Assembly (NCBI GenBank): GCA_965116625.1
Contig: OZ220717.1
Coordinates: forward strand, 744,001 to 808,000
Direction of reading: 5' to 3'
Source of the DNA: VXNE01 sp965116625
GTDB lineage: Bacteria > Pseudomonadota > Gammaproteobacteria > Pseudomonadales > Azotimanducaceae
Length of the DNA stretch: 64,000 nt
Position 1 is the first letter of the stretch. Each line of letters starts with the position of its first letter. Position numbers and translations under genes: made by a program. Shown in pieces: positions 1-6,199 of this stretch. The notes below the pieces were generated by a model. The model made no database searches, was not told the DNA's origin, and was given only the letters and a program-made list of their open reading frames with translations.

Positions 1-273
1 GCGGCCGAAGTTCTCGCGCCCCGCCATGTTGTGAACGCCCATGATGATCGACGACACGATCAGGGGCACCACGATCATCTTCAGGGCATTGAGGAACAGG
101 CCGCCGAAGAAGTCGAAGATCTCGACCAGTGACGCCCCGAACACCATGGTCTCGGTATCAGCGACCAGGCTGACCAGGACCGCCAGGGCCAGTGCCACCG
201 CTATCTGCCAATGCAGTGGCGCGTTTACGATTCGGGACCACATGCCCGCGTCCTTTGACTCTTCCTGTGCCAT
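1..273 (-). CDS. Dicarboxylate/amino acid:cation symporter, N-terminal part (runs off window)
   Basis: The first 91 codons of a membrane transporter are visible; the rest lies beyond the left edge. The ATG is preceded by a GGGGGAG ribosome binding site. The protein starts with a short cytoplasmic tail, then a hydrophobic helix (about residues 20-40), then LFLNALKMIVVPLIVSSIIM, which matches the highly conserved first block of the DAACS family (GltP/DctA type, Na+ or H+ coupled uptake of glutamate, aspartate or C4-dicarboxylates). The substrate cannot be told from this fragment. It is codirectional with, and downstream of, the rubredoxin gene. Confidence 0.85.
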   Translation of the reverse strand, partial: MAQEESKDAGMWSRIVNAPLHWQIAVALALAVLVSLVADTETMVFGASLVEIFDFFGGLFLNALKMIVVPLIVSSIIMGVHNMAGRENFGR

Positions 274-310
274 TAACTCCCCCTTTTGAACAGCGCGGTC
301 GATGACCAGT

Positions 311-478
311 CTAACCGACTTCGATCATCTCGAAGTCTTCCTTCCCAACTCCGCACTCCGGGCACACGAAGTCGTCCGGCACATCCTCCCAGGGCGTTCC
401 CGGCGGGATGTCCTCGTACTCACAGCCTTCGGCCTCGTCATAGATCCAGCCGCAGACGATGCACTGCCATTTCTTCAC
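311..478 (-). CDS. Rubredoxin
   Basis: A 55-residue protein read from a GTG start (MKKWQCIVCGWIYDEAEG at the N-terminus), with a weak GAG ribosome binding site just upstream. It carries the two rubredoxin iron knuckles, CIVCG near residue 5 and CPECG near residue 39, plus the usual PPGTPWEDVP segment between them. Rubredoxins hold one Fe(Cys)4 centre and shuttle electrons in the cytoplasm. In many gammaproteobacteria a rubredoxin gene sits divergently next to ubiC/ubiA, as here. Length and motifs are typical. Confidence 0.93.
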   Translation of the reverse strand: MKKWQCIVCGWIYDEAEGCEYEDIPPGTPWEDVPDDFVCPECGVGKEDFEMIEVG

Positions 479-669
479 GGGGCGACTCTCAAGCCCGGCA
501 ATTCACACGCACTGGTCCCGACGCGATGCACGACGCCCTGGCCAGCAATGTTCTAACATCTTCGGTTCCCGCCAGGGCCCGACTCATCGATTGTCCGCGA
601 CATCATGATCCGGGCGGCCGGACGGAAAGGCGAATGCTACCGCTAAACGTTCCCGCTCCATAATCGCGC

Positions 670-689
670 ATGAGAGTGCCCCACGACCG
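670..689 (+). repeat. Left copy of 20-bp direct repeat flanking the AAA ATPase cassette
   Basis: This stretch matches 2332-2351 at 19 of 20 positions (common core AGTGCCCCACGACCG). The two copies lie 1662 bases apart and bracket the AAA ATPase gene and the small ORF behind it. They could be attachment-site copies left by an element that integrated into the 5' end of ubiA. No integrase is present, so the mechanism is unknown. Confidence 0.6.
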
Positions 690-720
690 AAGCCTGTCGG
701 CACCGGGTGTCTTCGGGTAG
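670..720 (+). pseudogene. ubiA 5' end remnant (displaced copy of the first codons)
   Basis: The frame from 670 reads MRVPHDRSLSAPGVFG then a TAG stop. The intact ubiA at 2332 begins MKVPHDRRLSAYA. Nine of the first eleven residues agree, the first 20 bases differ at one position, and most later differences are at third codon positions. This is what one expects of a diverged homologous coding sequence rather than chance. The remnant stands where ubiA would normally begin relative to the rubredoxin, so I infer that ubiA was interrupted here and its 5' end rebuilt downstream. Confidence 0.65.
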
Positions 721-740
721 CGAGAGACCGACCACCCAAT

Positions 741-799
741 TTATGCACAAATTAGTCGAATTACGAATAATGCATAAACTCACAAAATTTCCCTATAAT
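741..799 (+). promoter_or_regulatory. Promoter with dyad operator ahead of the AAA ATPase gene
   Basis: A consensus -10 hexamer TATAAT lies at 794-799, only seven bases before the ATG at 807, so the transcript would start at or very near the start codon (leaderless). No good -35 hexamer is seen. Just upstream TTATGCA (741-747) and TGCATAA (771-777) form a perfect inverted repeat with a 23-base spacer; the right arm covers the expected -35 position. This looks like a repressor or activator site for the cassette. Confidence 0.5.
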
Positions 800-806
800 C
801 CTGGCG

Positions 807-2045
807 ATGGACCCCGTGAGAAACCCCTATGCGCCGGGTGCCGGCTCGCCACCTCCTGAACTCGCGGGCCGCGATGAGCTACGCCAGCAAGTACGTATCG
901 CGTTGCAACGGCTCAAGATCGGAAGGGCAGCAAAGAGCGTCTTGCTTGTCGGTCTGCGCGGTGTGGGCAAGACCGTATTGCTTGACCGAATGCGAAACGA
1001 CGCCGAAGCATCCAGCATCCACACTCTTTGGATCGAAGCGCCCGAAGACAGGTCCCTGCCGGCCATCCTGGCTCCGCAATTGCGTACCGCCCTCTTGCGG
1101 CTCTCTCGAATTGAACAGGCAAAGGACCTGGCAAAACGAGCGTTGAGTGGTCTGGCCGGATTCGCCAAGGCACTCAAGGTCAAGTATGAAGACATTGAAG
1201 TTGGATTCGACTTCGAACCGGAGCCTGGCCTGGCGGACAACGGCGACCTGGAACAGGACCTGCAGGCGCTGCTTGAAGCAGCGGGGCAAGCTGCCAGGAA
1301 CGGAGAAACCGCACTGGCTCTCTTCGTCGACGAGTTGCAATACATCAAAGAGGAGGAACTCGCGGCACTAATCACCGCGATGCACCGCACAGCGCAGCGG
1401 CGACTGCCTGTAGCTCTGGTTGGAGCAGGATTGCCGCAGCTACGCGGCAGAATGGGCAACGCGAAGTCTTATGCAGAGCGCCTTTTCGACTTTCCAGAAA
1501 TTGGTCAATTGACGGATGGCGAAGCTCGAATCGCAATTGCCAAACCCGCACAGGAGGAAGGCGTCGACATTTCCGACGATGCACTCAGCCGCATCGTTTC
1601 GGAGACCCGAGGATATCCGTACTTCCTGCAGGAATGGGGCAAACACACCTGGGATGCTGCGGATGACTCACCGATATCCACAGATGATGTCGACGCAGCC
1701 TCTATAGTTGCCGTGGCCGCGCTTGACGAGAGCTTCTTCAGGGTACGATTCGATAGACTCACACCACGTGAGAAAGAGTACTTGCGCGCAATGGCAGAAC
1801 TCGGAGCCGGCCCACACCGCTCGGGAGAAATCGCCAAACTGCTCGGCAGAGAGGTGACATCGCTAGCGCCGATCCGAAGTCAACTCATAGCCAAAGGAAT
1901 GGTGTGGAGCCCGAGCCACGGGGACACGGCTTTCACCGTCCCCCTTTTCGATGAGTTCATGAGGCGCATCGTCCCGGGAGACGACTGGAAACCGAAGGCG
2001 GCCCTGTCCCGCGCCTCGTCCAGCAGGAGTTCGATGACCACCTGA
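807..2045 (+). CDS. AAA ATPase with C-terminal winged-helix region (Orc1/Cdc6-like family), function unknown
   Basis: A 412-residue protein beginning with the NPYAPGAGSPPPELAGRDEL block typical of a widespread family of stand-alone AAA proteins. A Walker A motif GLRGVGKT is near residue 50 and a Walker B LALFVDELQY near residue 168. An arginine-rich sensor region follows, and the last 100 residues (from TPREKEYLRAM) look like a winged-helix DNA-binding domain. Members are often annotated only as ATP-binding protein. It is preceded by a TATAAT box that would give a leaderless mRNA and followed by a small ORF with a strong ribosome binding site. Both genes lie inside the segment that splits ubiA, suggesting horizontal arrival. 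The fold is clear; the function is not known. Confidence 0.8.
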   Translation: MDPVRNPYAPGAGSPPPELAGRDELRQQVRIALQRLKIGRAAKSVLLVGLRGVGKTVLLDRMRNDAEASSIHTLWIEAPEDRSLPAILAPQLRTALLRLSRIEQAKDLAKRALSGLAGFAKALKVKYEDIEVGFDFEPEPGLADNGDLEQDLQALLEAAGQAARNGETALALFVDELQYIKEEELAALITAMHRTAQRRLPVALVGAGLPQLRGRMGNAKSYAERLFDFPEIGQLTDGEARIAIAKPAQEEGVDISDDALSRIVSETRGYPYFLQEWGKHTWDAADDSPISTDDVDAASIVAVAALDESFFRVRFDRLTPREKEYLRAMAELGAGPHRSGEIAKLLGREVTSLAPIRSQLIAKGMVWSPSHGDTAFTVPLFDEFMRRIVPGDDWKPKAALSRASSSRSSMTT

Positions 2046-2071
2046 TCTGCGGAAAAGGAGGTTGTAACCGC

Positions 2072-2221
2072 ATGGCCGTCTATATCGACATCGAGCAGGC
2101 CAGAACCCTGGGCAGCTTACGAAATGTACTCCCCGTGACAGCCCAACCCCTTGGGCTGAAGGGCATTTGTAGCGTCAAGAATTCTGCCATACGCGTTGGT
2201 CGGCAAAGCGGCGGGGCATGA
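2072..2221 (+). CDS. Small ORF of 49 residues behind the AAA ATPase, unknown or decayed
   Basis: The ORF starts at an ATG ten bases after a near-perfect AAGGAGG ribosome binding site at 2055-2061 and encodes MAVYIDIEQARTLGSLRNVL followed by 29 further residues. I recognise no domain. The strong ribosome binding site and tight spacing to the AAA gene suggest a real second gene of the cassette. The low-complexity second half could equally mean a truncated longer gene. Confidence 0.35.
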   Translation: MAVYIDIEQARTLGSLRNVLPVTAQPLGLKGICSVKNSAIRVGRQSGGA

Positions 2222-2331
2222 TGCTGCTTTGCAGGAATGGGCCTGTCAGAGCAGCGCCCACGTAGCCGTCTCGAACGAGGAACGGCCGCGCAAACCTGGA
2301 ATGAACAACAGGGTTGAGGTTGACTTGTTCC

Positions 2332-2351
2332 ATGAAAGTGCCCCACGACCG
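2332..2351 (+). repeat. Right copy of the 20-bp direct repeat, at the ubiA start
   Basis: This is the partner of 670-689, differing at one base. Here the repeat forms the first codons of the intact ubiA, so the reading frame of the interrupted gene is kept. The sequence upstream of this copy (2222-2331) shows no similarity to the sequence upstream of the left copy. Confidence 0.6.
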
Positions 2352-3204
2352 TCGTCTTTCCGCCTACGCGCAACTCATGCGCCTCGACAAGCCGGTCGGC
2401 ACGCTGTTGCTGGTGTGGCCGACGTTGGCCGCGCTGTGGATCGCCGCAGAGGGAGTTCCTCCGCTGCCAATCCTCCTCGCTTTCGTTGTTGGAACCTTCG
2501 TGATGCGTTCAGCGGGCTGTGTCATCAACGACATCGCCGACCGTAACTTCGATGGCCGGGTGGCGCGGACGCACGACCGCCCGCTGCCGGAGGGGCGCGT
2601 TTCACTGGCCGAGGCGTTCGCGCTGTTCGGCGGTCTCCTCGTGCTCGCACTCGGCATCGTGATGACCCTCAACACTGCAACGCAGCTACTCGCGGCGGCA
2701 GGTGTCCTCATCACCATCGCCTATCCGTTCCTGAAGCGATGGACGCACTGGCCGCAAGTCGTGCTCGGTGCCGCCTTCAGTTGGGGAATCCCAATGGCGT
2801 TCACCGCCGTCACCGGCAGCGCGCCCCTCCTGGCTTGGGTCCTTTTTTCTGCCAGCGCCCTTTGGATCATCGCCTACGATACACAGTACGCGATGGTCGA
2901 TCGCCGTTTCGACCTGGACATCGGGCTCAAGTCTTCCGCGATCCTGTTCGCCAACCTGGACCGGGCCATCATCGGCGTGTTGCAGTGCCTGGCACTCATC
3001 CTGTTCTGCGTCGCTGGCATGCAGGCCGGTTTTCGCCACGCGTTCTTCGCCGCGCTCGTGGCAGCCGCCGGGCTATTCGTATACCACCAGTGGTTGATTC
3101 GGGATCGGGAGGAGAGCGCCTGCTTCAAGGCCTTTCGCAACAACGTCTGGGTCGGTTTCGCGTTGTTCGCTGGCGCCGCGATCGAGTACCAGGCATGGGC
3201 ATGA
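2332..3204 (+). CDS. ubiA: 4-hydroxybenzoate octaprenyltransferase
   Basis: UbiA attaches the polyprenyl tail to 4-hydroxybenzoate in ubiquinone synthesis and sits in the inner membrane. The 290-residue protein has the two aspartate-rich prenyl diphosphate/Mg2+ sites: NDIADRNFD near residue 70 and DTQYAMVDRRFD near residue 190, among about eight hydrophobic helices. I chose the ATG at 2332 (GAGGT upstream at 2316); an in-frame TTG at 2314 is the alternative. No ubiC is next to it. Its 5' end duplicates sequence at 670, implying that the gene was invaded and restored. The stop overlaps the TRAP small permease start. Confidence 0.95.
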   Translation: MKVPHDRRLSAYAQLMRLDKPVGTLLLVWPTLAALWIAAEGVPPLPILLAFVVGTFVMRSAGCVINDIADRNFDGRVARTHDRPLPEGRVSLAEAFALFGGLLVLALGIVMTLNTATQLLAAAGVLITIAYPFLKRWTHWPQVVLGAAFSWGIPMAFTAVTGSAPLLAWVLFSASALWIIAYDTQYAMVDRRFDLDIGLKSSAILFANLDRAIIGVLQCLALILFCVAGMQAGFRHAFFAALVAAAGLFVYHQWLIRDREESACFKAFRNNVWVGFALFAGAAIEYQAWA

Positions 3205-3710
3205 TCGACCGTCTGATCGACGTCATAGGCCGTTCCGCCGCGTGGCTCACCCTCGCCATGGTGGCGGTCACCTGCGTGACGCTGATCCTCCGTTACGGCT
3301 TCGACATGGGCGCGATCATGTTGCAGGAATCCGTGCTCTACATGCACGGCGCGGTCTTCATGCTCGGCTTCTCCTATACGCTCCAGCACGACGAGCACGT
3401 CCGGGTCGACCTGGTCTACAGCAGGATGCGCGACCGGCGGCGAAGCATGGTGAACCTCGCCGGACACCTCGTCCTCATGACGCCGCTCTGCCTGGCCCTC
3501 ACGTTCTTCAGCCTCGAATACGTCGCGAACTCCTGGTCGATCCTGGAAGGCTCCCAGGAGGTCGACGGAATCCGGGGCGTCTACCTGCTGAAGACCCTGA
3601 TCCCCGCGTCGGCTTGCCTGCTGCTGCTGCAGACGGGACTGCTTGCTACCCGGGAAATCCAACGGTTGACGACCAGGGGGGGCAACCCCACAGACATCGC
3701 GCATGGCTGA
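3201..3710 (+). CDS. TRAP transporter small permease subunit (DctQ family)
   Basis: A 169-residue protein with four predicted membrane helices (MVAVTCVTLILRYGF, a central HGAVFMLGFSYTL helix and two C-terminal ones), the size and layout of DctQ proteins. It partners the large permease for Na+-driven, binding-protein-dependent uptake. The ATG overlaps the ubiA stop as ATGA; an ATG two codons upstream is possible. The next gene overlaps its end by eight bases, so the two permease subunits are translationally coupled. Confidence 0.88.
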   Translation: MIDRLIDVIGRSAAWLTLAMVAVTCVTLILRYGFDMGAIMLQESVLYMHGAVFMLGFSYTLQHDEHVRVDLVYSRMRDRRRSMVNLAGHLVLMTPLCLALTFFSLEYVANSWSILEGSQEVDGIRGVYLLKTLIPASACLLLLQTGLLATREIQRLTTRGGNPTDIAHG

Positions 3711-5088
3711 GTACCTGCCGCTCATCATGTTCGCGGCGGTGTTCGTCACGCTGCTCGCCGGATACGCGGTCGCCCCAACGCTCGCCGGCGTGGCGCTCCT
3801 TTTCGCCTTCGGCGGCGCACTGTTCGGCGTATTTGATATCGGCGACCTCGGGTTCCTGCCCAACCGCATCTTCGGCATCATCACGAACCAGACGCTGATC
3901 GCGGTTCCCCTGTTCGTGCTGATGGGCGTGACGCTGCAACGCACGCACATCGCCGAGACGCTGCTGAAGAGCCTGTCCGCTTTGCTCGGTTCGGCACGCG
4001 GCGGCCTTGGGATGGCCGTCACGGTGGTCGGCATGCTGATGGCGGCCAGCACCGGCATCGTCGGCGCGACGGTGGTGACGATGGGGCTCATTTCTCTTCC
4101 GGCGATGCTGCGCCAGGGCTACGACAGCCGGCTTGCCACCGGCACCATCTGCGCCACCGGCACCCTGGGTCAGATCATCCCGCCTTCCATTGCACTGGTG
4201 CTGCTCGGGGACGTGCTGTCGAGCGCGTACCAACAGGCGCAACTGACCCAGGGCGTCCTTTCGCCAAAGACCGTGTCGGTCGGCGATCTGTTCGCCGGAG
4301 CACTGGTGCCCGGCCTCGTCCTGGTGGTCATGTACCTGATCTACATCGGCGCGGTTGCGTTCTTCAAGCCGGAACGCGCGCCCGGCGCAGACCGCGATAT
4401 GCGCAGCGACGCGCAGGAACTACCCGATGCGCGCCGCGACCTGTTCCTCGGGCTCGTGCCGCCGCTTGCCCTCATCGTCGCGGTGCTCGGCTCCATTCTC
4501 GGCGGGTACGCGACACCTACGGAAGCGGCCGGCGTCGGTGCTGCCGGGGCGCTGATCCTGGGCGCCGCCTACCGCGCCTTGTCCGTGGACGTTTTGCGCG
4601 AGATCGCGCTATCCACGCTCAAGACCACGTCGATGGTGTTCCTCATCCTCGTCGGCGCTTCGGTGTTCTCCCTCGTGTTCCGGGGCTACGGGGGCGACGA
4701 ACTGGTGCAGGGCGTGTTCGCGGACATGCCGGGCGGGGCGGCGGGCGCCATGGTCATCGTCATGGTGACGATATTCCTGCTCGGCTTCGTGCTCGACTTC
4801 ATCGAGATCACCTACGTCGTGGTGCCGATCGTGGGTCCCGTGCTGCTCTCCATGGGAATCGATCCGATCTGGCTGGGGGTCATGATCGCCGTCAACCTGC
4901 AGACGTCCTTCCTCACGCCCCCCTTTGGGTTCTCCCTCTTCTACCTCCGAGGGGTTACACCACCCGAAGTCCAGACCGTCGACATCTACCGCGGCGTCGT
5001 TCCGTTCATCGTGGCGCAACTCTGCATGCTGCTACTGCTCGTGGCGGCGCCACAACTCGCCACCTGGCTGCCCGGGGTCCTTTACTGA
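3703..5088 (+). CDS. TRAP transporter large permease subunit (DctM family)
   Basis: A 461-residue, very hydrophobic protein with about 12-13 helices. It shows family signatures such as GMLMAASTGIVGATVVTMGL near residue 110 and GQIIPPSIALVLLGD near residue 155, and ends with NLQTSFLTPPFGFSLFYLRG, a classic DctM C-terminal block. It forms the substrate channel with the DctQ subunit in the inner membrane. The substrate probably follows the binding protein encoded convergently just downstream, which looks like the 2-oxoacid (TakP) type. Confidence 0.92.
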   Translation: MAEYLPLIMFAAVFVTLLAGYAVAPTLAGVALLFAFGGALFGVFDIGDLGFLPNRIFGIITNQTLIAVPLFVLMGVTLQRTHIAETLLKSLSALLGSARGGLGMAVTVVGMLMAASTGIVGATVVTMGLISLPAMLRQGYDSRLATGTICATGTLGQIIPPSIALVLLGDVLSSAYQQAQLTQGVLSPKTVSVGDLFAGALVPGLVLVVMYLIYIGAVAFFKPERAPGADRDMRSDAQELPDARRDLFLGLVPPLALIVAVLGSILGGYATPTEAAGVGAAGALILGAAYRALSVDVLREIALSTLKTTSMVFLILVGASVFSLVFRGYGGDELVQGVFADMPGGAAGAMVIVMVTIFLLGFVLDFIEITYVVVPIVGPVLLSMGIDPIWLGVMIAVNLQTSFLTPPFGFSLFYLRGVTPPEVQTVDIYRGVVPFIVAQLCMLLLLVAAPQLATWLPGVLY

Positions 5089-5092
5089 AGAC

Positions 5093-6199
5093 TTACCGCG
5101 CGTTGAGGTAGGCCTGCTCCGTCACGGCGTGGTACGCGCGCATCTTGTTCAGGAACTCCGCGTACGAATCGAGGATGCGCTGCGACAGTTCGTCGTCGTC
5201 GCCCGCGGACTCCACCAGGACTTCGGCGGACAACCTCCGAAACTCGTCGATCACTTCGTCCGGCAAGCGCCGAATCTCCACGTCATGTTCCTCGACCAGG
5301 GTCCTGAGGGAGTCCGCGTTGCGCGCGGTGAATTCGTCCAGCATGTCCTGGTTGATCGCCCGGCAGGCGGTCTCCAGGATCGTCCTCAGATCGTCGGGCA
5401 ATGCGCCGAGTGCATCTGCGTTGACGATGGCTTCGATGGTCGGGCCGGGTTCATGCCAGCCCGGATAGTAGTAGTAGCGCGCGATCTCCTGGAATCCAAA
5501 AGCCAGGTCGTTGTACGGCCCGACCCACTCCGTGGCGTCGATCACGCCGGTTTGCAGCGACGTGAAGATCTCGCTCCCCGGCAAGCTGACGGCAACGCCA
5601 CCGGCGCGCTGAAAGACCTCGCCGCCGAGTCCGGGGATACGCATCTTGAGGCCCTGGAGGTCAGCCGGGGTATTGATTTCCTTGTTGAACCAGCCCGCCA
5701 TCTGCACGCCGGAATTTCCCGCAGCCATCGGGACCACGCCAAATCGGCCATATAGCTCCCGCCACAGCTCAAGGCCCCCGCCGTGATACAGCCAGGCGTT
5801 CATCTCCTGGGCGGTCAGGCCGAAGGGTACCGTCGCGAAAATCGCCGCGATCGGCGCCTTGCCGCGCCAGTAGTAGGCGGCGCCGTGGCCCATTTCGGCG
5901 CTGCCTTCGGACACGGCGTCGAACACCTCGAACGCCGGGACGAGTTCGTTGGCGGCATAGACCTTGATCTTGAGACGCCCGGCCGACATGACGTCCACCA
6001 TTTCGGCGAGCCGCTCCGGGGCGGTGCCGAGGCCCGGCAGGTTCTTCGGCCAGGTCGTGACCAGCTTCCACTCGAATGTCGAGGGCTCGGGCGCGGCCTG
6101 CGTCTCCGTATCCTGGGATTCCTCCGGGGCGCACGCACCGAGCAGCACCGCAAACGCGGCCGCCAATCCCAACGCCCGGAGACCGGGAGCACGATTCAA
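5093..6199 (-). CDS. TRAP transporter solute-binding lipoprotein, TakP-like
   Basis: This captures the substrate outside the inner membrane for the DctQM permease encoded convergently four bases away. A lipoprotein signal (AAAFAVLLGAC) is followed by the mature domain. GNSGVQMAGWFNKEI and GVIDATEWVGPYND match TakP-type binding proteins, which bind 2-oxoacids such as pyruvate with a cation. I chose a TTG start at 6199: it overlaps the uvrD stop as TTGA, has GGAG eight bases upstream and places a normal signal peptide at the N-terminus. The longer ATG start at 6238 lies deep inside uvrD and would add 13 residues before the signal. Having the binding protein on the opposite strand is unusual for a TRAP locus. 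Confidence 0.88.
   Translation of the reverse strand: MNRAPGLRALGLAAAFAVLLGACAPEESQDTETQAAPEPSTFEWKLVTTWPKNLPGLGTAPERLAEMVDVMSAGRLKIKVYAANELVPAFEVFDAVSEGSAEMGHGAAYYWRGKAPIAAIFATVPFGLTAQEMNAWLYHGGGLELWRELYGRFGVVPMAAGNSGVQMAGWFNKEINTPADLQGLKMRIPGLGGEVFQRAGGVAVSLPGSEIFTSLQTGVIDATEWVGPYNDLAFGFQEIARYYYYPGWHEPGPTIEAIVNADALGALPDDLRTILETACRAINQDMLDEFTARNADSLRTLVEEHDVEIRRLPDEVIDEFRRLSAEVLVESAGDDDELSQRILDSYAEFLNKMRAYHAVTEQAYLNAR

Larger units (their letters stand above)
479..806. other. Gene-free stretch holding a ubiA 5' remnant and a promoter/operator
   Basis: This 328-base stretch has no complete gene. Its first half (479-669) looks like the original rubredoxin/ubiA divergent spacer, with a CATAAT hexamer at 656-661. 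At 670 a 17-codon copy of the start of ubiA begins and ends at a TAG. From about 730 the sequence becomes AT-rich and carries an inverted repeat and a -10 hexamer that drive the next gene. Confidence 0.6.

Noticed and set aside
2874..4091. 405-codon minus-strand frame across ubiA and TRAP genes
   Set aside because: It spans three well-supported plus-strand genes and has no recognisable domain.
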